Source: Firmicutes bacterium ZCTH02-B6
Lineage (GTDB): Bacteria > Bacillota > Limnochordia > Limnochordales > ZCTH02-B6
Length of the DNA: 6,852 nucleotides
Assembly (NCBI GenBank): GCA_002159155.1
Contig: LZRQ01000187.1
Span: 1 to 6,852 of the forward strand
Direction: 5' to 3'
The notes under the pieces are model-generated. The model saw only the letters and a program-made list of their open reading frames with translations, was not told the DNA's origin and made no database searches. This document shows, piece by piece, positions 1-5,385 of the stretch (position 1 is the stretch's first letter; the number at the start of each line of letters is the position of its first letter). The translations under genes were made by a program, and so were the position numbers.

Positions 1-705
1 CCCCTGGGGCAAGAGATTATCGCGATCGTGGGCGACCGGCGCCAGGCCCTCCGGGTAGTGGGCGTCATGGCCCCTCGGGGCCAGGCCCTTGGCGGCGACT
101 TTGACATGCAGCTGTACTTGCCGGTGACGACCATGATGGAACGAATCGCGAAGACCCGCAGCGTCTCCTATTTCGCGGCCCAGGCCAGCTCGTCCGAGCG
201 GGCGTCGGAGGCGGTGGCCCAGGTGCAGTTTTTCATGACGCGCCGGTTGGGAGACGCCCGGCGGTTTCGGGTGGCAAGCCAAGACCAACTGTTGGAAACC
301 ATCTCCAGCGTCACCCAGACGATGTCCATCATGCTCGGTGGGATCGCCGGCATATCGTTGCTGGTGGGCGGCATCGGAATCATGAACATTATGTTGGTGT
401 CCGTGACCGAGCGTACCCGGGAGATCGGGATCCGCAAGGCCCTTGGAGCCAAACGACGTACGATTTTGTTCCAATTTCTTGTGGAGGCGGTGACGTTGGC
501 GGCCCTGGGCGGGATCGCCGGCGTCGCCCTCGGGTGGGTCGGCGCTCAGGTCATCGGCTATTACGGCGGTTGGCCCGGCATCATCAGCACGGAATCGGTG
601 GCTGTCGCCTTGGGCTTCTCAGCCGCGGTTGGGCTGTTCTTTGGGATTTACCCGGCGGCCAAAGCAGCCCGGCTCGATCCGGTGCAGGCCTTGAGCTACG
701 AGTAA
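1..705 (+). CDS. MacB/FtsX-type ABC transporter permease, C-terminal part (5' end cut by window)
   Basis: The frame is open from base 1 to the TAA at 703-705, giving the last 234 residues; the start lies outside the window. The first ~100 residues are the end of the periplasmic/extracytoplasmic MacB_PCD-type domain. Next come a membrane segment at about 110-133, the cytoplasmic loop VTERTREIGIRKALGAKR (135-152), a second membrane segment at about 158-180 and a third at about 198-218. The protein ends YPAAKAARLDPVQALSYE. The loop and tail are hallmark motifs of FtsX/MacB permeases. Family knowledge: such proteins work as ATP-driven mechanotransmitters, in diderms with a MacA adaptor and a TolC-like channel exporting peptides, macrolides or lipids. 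No ATPase domain is visible here; it could be an N-terminal fusion (true MacB) or a separate gene upstream. The substrate cannot be told from sequence. Confidence 0.93.
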   Translation, partial: PLGQEIIAIVGDRRQALRVVGVMAPRGQALGGDFDMQLYLPVTTMMERIAKTRSVSYFAAQASSSERASEAVAQVQFFMTRRLGDARRFRVASQDQLLETISSVTQTMSIMLGGIAGISLLVGGIGIMNIMLVSVTERTREIGIRKALGAKRRTILFQFLVEAVTLAALGGIAGVALGWVGAQVIGYYGGWPGIISTESVAVALGFSAAVGLFFGIYPAAKAARLDPVQALSYE

Positions 706-755
706 TCCAACAGGAAGCCGACATGTCCCATCCGGTTCCCCTAACGTCCCCTGGA

Positions 756-781
756 GCCCTGCGGACAAGGACCCGCAGGGC
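756..781 (+). terminator. Possible terminator hairpin after the permease gene
   Basis: A perfect 9-bp GC-rich inverted repeat, GCCCTGCGG (756-764) with CCGCAGGGC (773-781), encloses an 8-nt loop. It lies 50 nt past the permease stop. No U-tract follows directly; the next bases are GC-rich and then an A-run at 794-799. It is either a weak or factor-assisted terminator or a 3'-end stabilising hairpin. Confidence 0.45.
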
Positions 782-843
782 GGCTAGCGCGCGAAAAAAT
801 TTGCAATGCTCGCGTGGGAATAGCAGGAGAAAGTGACAGGGGA

Positions 844-872
844 TAGAAATAGTGCCGTACATGCCCCATAAT
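844..872 (+). promoter_or_regulatory. Candidate promoter of the porin gene
   Basis: TAGAAA (844-849, 4 of 6 to TTGACA), a 17-bp spacer and CATAAT (867-872, 5 of 6 to TATAAT). Predicted transcription start is about 879, just 5' of the first leader stem. The -10 hexamer sits within the palindrome CCCATA-A-TATGGG (865-877). The fit is reasonable but not perfect, and no other pair in this region is better. Confidence 0.45.
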
Positions 873-877
873 ATGGG
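865..877. repeat. 13-bp palindrome over the -10 element, operator-like
   Basis: CCCATA (865-870) and TATGGG (872-877) form a perfect inverted repeat around one central A. A wider imperfect arm pair, AGTGCC (851-856) and GGCACT (876-881), is also present. A dyad placed on the -10 box suits a repressor site, but chance or an RNA hairpin at the transcript's extreme 5' end is possible. Confidence 0.35.
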
Positions 878-886
878 CACTGGATG

Positions 887-964
887 GATCGCAACCCCGC
901 AAGCCGCGGCAGGAAAGGAGGTGCAGCCCCACAGTTGGCCGACGGCACAGACGGCGGTGCGATC
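887..964 (+). promoter_or_regulatory. Leader RNA element A: closed multi-stem domain (riboswitch-like)
   Basis: GATCGCA (887-893) pairs perfectly with TGCGATC (958-964), closing a 78-nt domain near the predicted 5' end of the transcript. Inside are a small hairpin CCGC/GCGG (897-900 with 906-909) and a second stem, GTGC with GCAC (921-924/945-948) plus GCC with GGC (926-928/937-939). This makes a three-way-junction shape. A perfect anti-16S stretch, AAAGGAGGTG (914-923), lies inside and is partly paired. Pieces faintly resemble the c-di-AMP (ydaO) class (GGAGGTGCAGCC, CCGACGGC), but the domain is short for that family and I do not claim identity. The pairing is seen; a ligand role is inference. 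Confidence 0.35.
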
Positions 965-966
965 GC

Positions 967-1036
967 GGCAATAACCGGAGGGCAAGGGCAAAGGAAACGT
1001 GGACACTTTGTCGCAGCGCTCCTCCCGGTTGTTGCC
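967..1036 (+). promoter_or_regulatory. Leader RNA element B: long stem-loop upstream of the porin RBS
   Basis: GGCAATAACCGG (967-978) pairs with CCGGTTGTTGCC (1025-1036) over 12 bp with one G-U wobble. After a single bulged C, AGG (979-981) pairs with CCT (1021-1023). A nested stem, GGCAAAG (987-993) with CTTTGTC (1006-1012, one G-U), caps the structure with a 12-nt loop. The outer stem begins two bases after element A and ends 28 nt before the porin RBS. A helix this long is unlikely by chance. It could stabilise the mRNA, act as an expression platform or bind a protein. Confidence 0.5.
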
Positions 1037-1081
1037 TGTCCAGGGAGACCACAACAGAACAACTGAGGGGGATTTGCACAA

Positions 1082-2350
1082 ATGAAGAAGTCTCTCGTGC
1101 TGGCCCTCGCGCTGGTGTTTGGTGTTGCCAGCGCGTCGATGGCCGCCACCCCGACCGTGTCGGGCAACGTCACTGTGGAGGTCAAGGGTGACTCGTTCAG
1201 CGGGCCGTACACGGTGTCTCCTGAGGCTACGCTGGACATCGACTTTGCTGAGTCCGGTGATAACTGGAGCCTTGATGCGCGTCTCAAGGCTGAGTGGTCC
1301 GACAGCAGTGATCCGGCCGTTGACGTAAGCCTCGATCGCTACAAGGGCGTGTTCAAGACCGAGTTCTTGACGGCTACTCTGTCCCGAGCCTACGACCTGG
1401 GCAACATCGACACTCCGTTCCGGTGGATCCGCCTCGTGGGCAAGGCGGGTGACACGGTCGACCAGCTCCGGCTGGAGGCCAACGCGTCCGGTGTGCAGAT
1501 TCACTCCCAAGTGGTTGGCCCGACCGCTAATGCGTTGCAGTTGCGCGTGCAGACGACCGTTGACAACGTCACCATGGGAGCAGCCGCTGAGCTCGGCTTG
1601 GGCAGCAGCGCTAAGAGCAACTATGCCATCTACGGCACCACCAAGTTCGGCATCGTCGAGGCGAAGGCGATCTACGGTGCGTTCCCTGCCACTTCTTACA
1701 TGGACGACAAGGGTCACTACGGGATCGACATCGGTGCCCAGGTTACCGAGGCGTTGAACATCGGCGCGAGCTACAGCGATGTCACGTATCCGCAGGACAA
1801 GGGGAACCCCGTGTCCGGCGGCAGCCGCGAGGGCTACGGCCTGCGTGCGACCTTCCAGGAGGGTCTGATCCAGGCTCGGGCCAATTACTGGGAGCTCCAG
1901 AAGAACACCAGCCTCTGGTTCAAGTATCGTGGTTCCGCTGACAACCAGGCGTTTGGTGACCTCTTCGAGGGCGATCCCTGGAAGAGCGATCCTTGGAAAG
2001 AGAAGTGGTACAACAACGTTGCTCCTGCCTTCGGCGTGAACTACGCCACCAAGGAAGGTGATGACGCCACCGTCAAGCTGTTTGGCGTCGCGCCGCTGAC
2101 CAGCAATGCCATCGCACGGGCTGAGGTGGAGAGCAAGTCGGGCCAGTCCGGGTTCCTTGCCGAGGCTCGTTTCTCGCTCGATGAGAAGACGGTGCTGAAC
2201 CCGTTCGTTGACAAGGACCGCACCAAGAACGACACCAAGTTCGGCGCCCGGGTGTTCTACACGGTGTCCGACAACGCCGAGATCTACGCCTGGGCTTGGC
2301 AGGAGGGCAACACCCAGGAGATCCGGGCTGGCTTCAGCGTGGACTTCTAA
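1082..2350 (+). CDS. Porin-like outer-membrane beta-barrel protein
   Basis: 422 residues. The start is fixed by GAGGGGG (1065-1071), 10 nt before the ATG. Residues 1-21 are a clear Sec signal peptide: KK, then a hydrophobic core and ASASMA, with signal peptidase I cleavage expected after A21 or A22. The mature ~400 residues are rich in alternating polar/apolar strands separated by Gly/Asp/Asn turns (for example GYGLRATFQEGLIQARANYW). The protein ends IRAGFSVDF, with apolar residues at every second place and a terminal Phe, the signal read by the BAM machinery in outer-membrane proteins. No SLH domain, lipobox or LPXTG motif is seen, unlike the SLH-bearing OmpM porins of other diderm Firmicutes. 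A 5-residue tandem repeat (DPWKS DPWKE, 298-307) probably lies in an extracellular loop. Lysine is almost always AAG and many codons end in T, suggesting high expression. Likely role: passive solute channel; the substrate is unknown. Confidence 0.8.
   Translation: MKKSLVLALALVFGVASASMAATPTVSGNVTVEVKGDSFSGPYTVSPEATLDIDFAESGDNWSLDARLKAEWSDSSDPAVDVSLDRYKGVFKTEFLTATLSRAYDLGNIDTPFRWIRLVGKAGDTVDQLRLEANASGVQIHSQVVGPTANALQLRVQTTVDNVTMGAAAELGLGSSAKSNYAIYGTTKFGIVEAKAIYGAFPATSYMDDKGHYGIDIGAQVTEALNIGASYSDVTYPQDKGNPVSGGSREGYGLRATFQEGLIQARANYWELQKNTSLWFKYRGSADNQAFGDLFEGDPWKSDPWKEKWYNNVAPAFGVNYATKEGDDATVKLFGVAPLTSNAIARAEVESKSGQSGFLAEARFSLDEKTVLNPFVDKDRTKNDTKFGARVFYTVSDNAEIYAWAWQEGNTQEIRAGFSVDF
1971..2000 (+). 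repeat. Tandem 15-bp in-frame duplication inside the porin gene
   Basis: Two adjacent copies, GCGATCCCTGGAAGA and GCGATCCTTGGAAAG, match at 12 of 15 positions and encode DPWKS and DPWKE. The unit is a multiple of three, so the frame is kept. Such short duplications are typical of surface loop growth. Confidence 0.6.
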
Positions 2351-2375
2351 GAGTGGCAAGCTGTAGGCCAGTCAC

Positions 2376-2409
2376 ACAAGCCCCCGGGACACGCGTCCCG
2401 GGGGCTTGT
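2376..2409 (+). terminator. Strong terminator-like hairpin after the porin gene
   Basis: A perfect 15-bp inverted repeat (2376-2390 with 2395-2409) around a 4-nt loop ACGC starts 25 nt past the porin stop. The core GCCCCCGGGAC is very GC-rich. The distal arm ends in CTTGT and is followed by CGCGAC, so there is no classical U-run on either strand. Position and stability still make it the best candidate for the 3' end of the porin transcript, by termination or by blocking 3' exonucleases. Confidence 0.7.
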
Positions 2410-2444
2410 CGCGACTAGAGGATGCTGCCTAGCGAACTGACTGG

Positions 2445-2472
2445 TTGATGGCGTGCCGGCCAGGAATAGTAG
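2445..2472 (+). promoter_or_regulatory. Weak promoter candidate before the isomerase gene
   Basis: TTGATG (2445-2450, 4 of 6) and TAGTAG (2467-2472, 3 of 6) are separated by 16 bp, after the porin terminator and before the isomerase start. A promoter is expected here because a strong hairpin separates the genes, but the hexamers are poor. Confidence 0.2.
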
Positions 2473-2518
2473 TCTGGAGAGCGAAAGGCAGGAAGGTCGT
2501 AGGCAAAAGAGTGAGAGT

Positions 2519-2523
2519 GGAGG
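2519..2523 (+). promoter_or_regulatory. Ribosome-binding site fixing the isomerase start
   Basis: GGAGG with a 7-nt spacer to the ATG at 2531. The reading frame stays open upstream to an ATG at 2453, but that one has no comparable site, so 2531 is chosen. Confidence 0.75.
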
Positions 2524-2530
2524 ATGCGGG

Positions 2531-3625
2531 ATGGGGAATTCGGCTGAACGGAATACCATATTGGACAATGTCCCTGACATGGCTCAGCTGGATCCCGGTC
2601 AGATGTTTCAGCGCGTGTGGGAGCTGCCGGAGCAGTTGGAGCAGGCGGTCGCTCTCTCTGCCCAGGTTCGCTGGGAAGCGCAGCGGGCGCTGCGGAACGT
2701 GGTGATCCTAGGCATGGGCGGTTCCGCCATCGGGGGCGACCTGGTCAAGGCGCTGGTGGAGCCGGAGTGCCAGGTGCCGGTGGCGGTGAACCGGGAGTAC
2801 GAGGTGCCCGCGTATGTGGGGCCTGAGACCCTGGTGGTGGCATCCAGCTACTCGGGCAACACGGAGGAGACGTTGAGCGCCTGCCGGGAAGCCGCAGCCC
2901 GGGGCGCCACTGTAGTCGCCATCACAACAGGCGGTGTGCTGGCGGACTGGGCGACCAAGAACGGCTGGCCGCTGATCAAGATCCCAGGCGGCCTGTCGCC
3001 GCGTGCGGCCATCGGTTACTCGTTCGTCCCGCTGTTGGGGCTCTTTGAACAGGCGGGCTTGGTTGGGTCCAAGGCTGAGGAGCTCAAGGAGACCGTGGAC
3101 GTGCTGCGGAGTATGCGGGCGGAGCTCGGCCCGGAGGTGCCGACGGCCAGCAACCTCGCCAAGCAGCTGGCGGTGCGCTTCCGCGGCAAGCTGCCGCTGA
3201 TCTACGGGACCGGCGGTTGGCGTGCGGTCGTCGCCTATCGATGGAAGTGCCAGATCAACGAGAACGCCAAGGTGCCTGCGTGGTCCAATACTTTCCCGGA
3301 GCTGAACCACAACGAAACGGTGGGCTGGGAGGCGCCTGCCGAGGTAACCCGGCTGGTGGAGCTGGTCGTCCTGCGGGACCGGGACGACGGGTCCCGGGTA
3401 AACCGGCGGATCCAGGTGACTGTCGACATCATGCGCGGCGCCTTGTCGGGAGTGACCGAGGTGTGGTCACGGGGCGAGTCGCCGGTGGCACGCCTGTTTT
3501 CGTTGATCTACGTTGGCGATTTCGCCAGCGTCTACCTGGCGCTGCTCAACGGGATTGACCCGACGCCCGTGCGAGTGATCGACAGGCTCAAGGCTGAGCT
3601 GGCGGCGTTGGGTCCCATCGCGTGA
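2531..3625 (+). CDS. Bifunctional phosphoglucose/phosphomannose isomerase (SIS domains)
   Basis: 364 residues, the usual ~350 of this PGI/PMI family. It interconverts fructose 6-phosphate with glucose 6-phosphate and with mannose 6-phosphate in the cytoplasm, joining glycolysis to nucleotide-sugar and envelope glycan synthesis. Two tandem SIS folds are present. Visible signatures are GMGGSAIGGD (61-70), SSYSGNTEET (105-114) for phosphate binding, PGGLSPRAAIGY (152-163), NENAK (243-247), FPELNHNE (255-262) and a C-terminal DPTPV...LK (343-354). By motif and by the 16-residue spacing, R158, E244, H260 and K354 match the catalytic Arg, Glu, His and Lys described for the archaeal Pyrobaculum enzyme, so the protein looks intact. 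A start at 2453 would add 26 charged residues unlike the family. No RBS-linked gene follows on this strand: the 3' end runs 38 bp into the opposing regulator gene. Confidence 0.93.
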   Translation: MGNSAERNTILDNVPDMAQLDPGQMFQRVWELPEQLEQAVALSAQVRWEAQRALRNVVILGMGGSAIGGDLVKALVEPECQVPVAVNREYEVPAYVGPETLVVASSYSGNTEETLSACREAAARGATVVAITTGGVLADWATKNGWPLIKIPGGLSPRAAIGYSFVPLLGLFEQAGLVGSKAEELKETVDVLRSMRAELGPEVPTASNLAKQLAVRFRGKLPLIYGTGGWRAVVAYRWKCQINENAKVPAWSNTFPELNHNETVGWEAPAEVTRLVELVVLRDRDDGSRVNRRIQVTVDIMRGALSGVTEVWSRGESPVARLFSLIYVGDFASVYLALLNGIDPTPVRVIDRLKAELAALGPIA

Positions 3626-4466
3626 GCAAGCTGGCCATACGGGCGCACGGAGCGGCGGCTAACAGGTCACCGTGGTGGTAGGCTTCCTGGGCCGTCACCC
3701 AGAGCAGCCTCACAGCCGCGGAACCCACTTGTAGGGTACCAGCATTTCCCAACTTCTCGTCAGCGAGAGCGAGGACTTCAGCCGCGGCTTGGCGATCACC
3801 CATGGCGTCATACAGGGCCGCCAGGCGCAGCTGGGTGACAGCCCTTAGGCAAGCGGTGATTCCGGCGCCGGGTGCAAGTACAGGTTCTTGTGCCGGTGGC
3901 TGGGCACGGCCGTGAGGGAGATCCGACAGCAAGCCGTCCCATTCCCGGGCGGCGGCCACTATATGGCCCGCCGCCCGGAGGGCTTCCCCGAGCCAGAATC
4001 GGGTGATCCAGGTTTCCGGGGAACCCGCCGAGTGCAGCGCAGCGGCCTCTCTTAGGGCATCAACAGCGTCTTCGCCTCGGCCGCCTAGCAGGCGTCTCAG
4101 TCCTTCCAGCCGGTGCAGCCGCGCGACGCGCGGCGTATTTTGCCAGGAGGGCAGGGCCGACAACGGCGCGAGCCACTCGTCCGCTGCGTCTGGACCCTCG
4201 ACGAGGAGGGCGGCCTCCGCCATGGTGAGCAGCGTGTCGGACCTCAGGTGCGGGTCCGCCAGGGCCAATAGGTGGGCCGCGGGGACATGAAGGTTTCCAG
4301 CGATGTGAAAGAGCGAAGGAATCGAGGGGGCGAGAGCTGCCTTCTCCAGTTGGCTGATGAAGCTTTTGGAAAGGAGCGGCTCGCCCAGCTGGGTTTGGGT
4401 GAGCCCGGCGCGGCGGCGAGCGGAGCGGACAGCCTTGCCCAAAAGCTCAAGCCAAGCCCCAGCCAC
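3588..4466 (-). CDS. XRE-family HTH transcriptional regulator with TPR-like helical domain
   Basis: 292 residues with a GTG start at 4466, chosen because AGAGGAGG lies 8 nt upstream. Residues 6-68 are an XRE/Cro-C1 helix-turn-helix: LTQTQLGEPL forms helix 2, SKSFISQLEKA the recognition helix, and SIPSLFHIAGNLHVP is the usual following segment. Residues ~75-285 are at least five alanine/leucine-rich helical pairs (about 75-97, 110-145, 150-180, 203-240, 248-283), consistent with degenerate TPRs that serve as ligand, peptide or partner sensors in many Firmicutes regulators. No membrane segment or enzyme domain is seen. It is transcribed away from the maleate-isomerase-like/pxpBC operon across a 229-bp shared promoter region, so control of that operon and of itself is likely. 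This is inferred from position only. The 3' end overlaps the convergent isomerase gene by 38 bp. Confidence 0.85.
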   Translation of the reverse strand: MAGAWLELLGKAVRSARRRAGLTQTQLGEPLLSKSFISQLEKAALAPSIPSLFHIAGNLHVPAAHLLALADPHLRSDTLLTMAEAALLVEGPDAADEWLAPLSALPSWQNTPRVARLHRLEGLRRLLGGRGEDAVDALREAAALHSAGSPETWITRFWLGEALRAAGHIVAAAREWDGLLSDLPHGRAQPPAQEPVLAPGAGITACLRAVTQLRLAALYDAMGDRQAAAEVLALADEKLGNAGTLQVGSAAVRLLWVTAQEAYHHGDLLAAAPCARMASLLTRWDPTPPAQP

Positions 4467-4474
4467 GTTGGCGG

Positions 4475-4479
4475 CCTCC
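4475..4479 (-). promoter_or_regulatory. Ribosome-binding site fixing the regulator's GTG start
   Basis: On the minus strand GGAGG (within AGAGGAGG) lies 8 nt before the GTG at 4466-4464. This is the best initiation site in the frame. Confidence 0.7.
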
Positions 4480-4509
4480 TCTAATACTGGAATCGTGTAG
4501 GGTCATACG

Positions 4510-4522
4510 TTAGTGTGGCTAA
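4510..4522. repeat. Short inverted repeat between regulator promoter and start
   Basis: TTAG (4510-4513) and CTAA (4519-4522) flank TGTGG. It lies just downstream of the regulator's predicted -10, a place where an autorepressor could bind. It is only 4 bp per arm, so it could be chance. Confidence 0.2.
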
Positions 4523-4551
4523 ACCATATCACATTTTATGTATCACTACAA
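4523..4551 (-). promoter_or_regulatory. Candidate promoter of the regulator gene
   Basis: On the minus strand TTGTAG (4551-4546) and TATGGT (4528-4523) are 17 bp apart. An alternative -10, TAAAAT (4538-4533, 5 of 6), lies just upstream with a poorer -35. The surrounding DNA is clearly more AT-rich than the genes. The element also holds two TATCAC direct repeats on the plus strand (4527-4532 and 4541-4546). Weak hexamers would suit an autoregulated gene. Confidence 0.35.
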
Positions 4552-4588
4552 CCGAACAAGACGCTCTACAGGCAGGCTTCCTCGCTGG

Positions 4589-4616
4589 TTGACACTTTTC
4601 ACCGCCGATTGACACT
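4589..4616 (+). repeat. Two TTGACACT direct repeats, 20 bp apart
   Basis: TTGACACT occurs at 4589-4596 and 4609-4616, each followed by a T-rich TTTTCA. The second copy supplies the -35 hexamer of the operon promoter. A 20-bp period is about two helical turns, so both copies face the same side of the DNA, as expected of a tandem operator or activator site. Confidence 0.5.
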
Positions 4617-4638
4617 GCTTTTCATTGGCGCCTATAAT
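4609..4638 (+). promoter_or_regulatory. Consensus promoter of the maleate isomerase-like/pxpBC operon
   Basis: A perfect TTGACA (4609-4614) and a perfect TATAAT (4633-4638) with an 18-bp spacer: the sigma-A/sigma-70 consensus. Predicted start is about 4645, leaving a leader of about 50 nt. A promoter this strong in front of catabolic genes usually needs a repressor, and the divergent XRE protein is the obvious candidate. Confidence 0.85.
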
Positions 4639-4650
4639 TTCCGTAAACGT

Positions 4651-4676
4651 GGCCGGGATCGCTCAGGCCCCCGGCC
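4651..4676 (+). other. Leader hairpin before the maleate isomerase-like gene
   Basis: GGCCGGG (4651-4657) pairs perfectly with CCCGGCC (4670-4676) around a 12-nt loop, within the predicted 5' leader and ending 8 nt before the RBS region. There is no U-tract. It may protect the 5' end or tune translation. Confidence 0.4.
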
Positions 4677-4695
4677 CCGCAAATGAGGTGAGGGC

Positions 4696-5385
4696 ATGGC
4701 GTTCCGTATTGGCCTCATCGTCCCTTCGTCCAACACGACCATGGAGCCCGATTTCTACCGCCATCTGCCGCCAGGCGCGGAAGTGTACACCGCCCGTATG
4801 TTCCTCGCCGACGTCACCGTCGCCGGCGAAGAGGAGATGCTCGACATTCATTTCCCCAGGGCGCTGCGCGACATTGCCACCATCGAGCCGGACGTGGTCG
4901 TCTTTGGCTGTACGTCGGCGGGGGCGCTGCGGGGGAATGAGTACGACGCGCAGATCGTCCAACGGATACAGGACGAAGCGGGTTGCCCCGGCGTCAGCGT
5001 CATCAAGTCGGTGCGGGAAGCGCTCCAAGCCCGGGGCCGACGGGTGTACCTGCTCACGCCCTACATCGACGAGGTCACCGAACGAGTGGCGGCGTCGCTG
5101 CGGGATGACGGGCTGGAGGTCGTAGCCGCCCACGGTATGGGGATCAAGGCCAACACGGACATCGGGCGCGTGACGCCGCAGGAGATCGCCGAGTTTGCCC
5201 GGAAACACGCCGACGCGGCCAGGCGCCAGGCCGATTGCCTTTTCTTGTCCTGTACCAACCTGCGGGCCATGGAGGTGCGGGCCGCCCTCGAGGAGGAGCT
5301 GGGCCTACCGGTCGAGACCAGCAATCATGCGACGTTCGCGGCTACGCTGCGTTATTATCGCGAGCGGGCCGCAGCCCGAGGATGA
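4696..5385 (+). CDS. Maleate cis-trans isomerase / Asp-Glu racemase superfamily enzyme
   Basis: 229 residues, close to the ~240-250 typical of the family. The start follows GAGGTG (4685-4690) by 5 nt. The N-terminal VPSSNTTME (9-17) is the maleate isomerase/arylmalonate decarboxylase signature with the substrate-carboxylate Asn13. The two catalytic cysteines of this cofactor-free fold are C72 in FGCTSAG and C186 in LSCTNLR, and TPY (121-123) also fits the maleate isomerase subgroup. Maleate to fumarate is the best match. A racemase or decarboxylase on another small dicarboxylate, lactam or hydantoin-type substrate cannot be excluded, since the fold is shared. It is the first gene of the operon. 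Its TGA overlaps the ATG of pxpB as ATGA, so the two are translationally coupled, which argues for a role linked to 5-oxoproline use or a similar substrate. Cytoplasmic: no signal peptide or membrane helix is visible. Confidence 0.85.
   Translation: MAFRIGLIVPSSNTTMEPDFYRHLPPGAEVYTARMFLADVTVAGEEEMLDIHFPRALRDIATIEPDVVVFGCTSAGALRGNEYDAQIVQRIQDEAGCPGVSVIKSVREALQARGRRVYLLTPYIDEVTERVAASLRDDGLEVVAAHGMGIKANTDIGRVTPQEIAEFARKHADAARRQADCLFLSCTNLRAMEVRAALEEELGLPVETSNHATFAATLRYYRERAAARG

Larger units (their letters stand above)
706..1081. other. 376-bp intergenic region with promoter and structured leader, no convincing gene
   Basis: From left to right it holds the hairpin at 756-781, a short A/T-rich patch (794-803), a candidate promoter at 844-872 overlapping a palindrome, and a leader of about 200 nt with two adjacent long-range stems (887-964 and 967-1036). 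The ribosome-binding site of the porin gene (GAGGGGG, 1065-1071) follows. A 60-codon reading frame (884-1066) crosses the leader but resembles nothing I recognise and would have to run through both stems. I treat the stretch as regulatory rather than coding. Confidence 0.7.

Noticed and set aside
755..830. A promoter using TTGCAA (801-806) as -35
   Set aside because: No -10-like hexamer lies 15-19 bp downstream; TAGAAA/CATAAT at 844-872 is a better pair.
884..1066. A 60-codon plus-strand frame in the porin leader, with a perfect AAAGGAGGTG before an in-frame TTG at 935
   Set aside because: The SD spacing of 11 nt is tolerable, but the peptide matches nothing I know and the same bases form two stable stem structures. 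A leader peptide remains possible but is not supported enough to list.
584..2359. A 591-codon minus-strand reading frame opposite the porin gene and its leader
   Set aside because: It is antisense to a well-supported gene with signal peptide, RBS and barrel signature. GC-rich codon bias often leaves such long shadow frames, and the translation shows no recognisable domain.
2453..2530. A longer N-terminus for the isomerase starting at 2453
   Set aside because: The extra 26 residues are low in family likeness, and the GGAGG at 2519-2523 is placed for the ATG at 2531.
5235..5381. A longer N-terminus for pxpB starting at 5235
   Set aside because: The added 49 residues lie inside the preceding gene and do not fit the family, while the ATGA overlap at 5382 gives a normal PxpB length.
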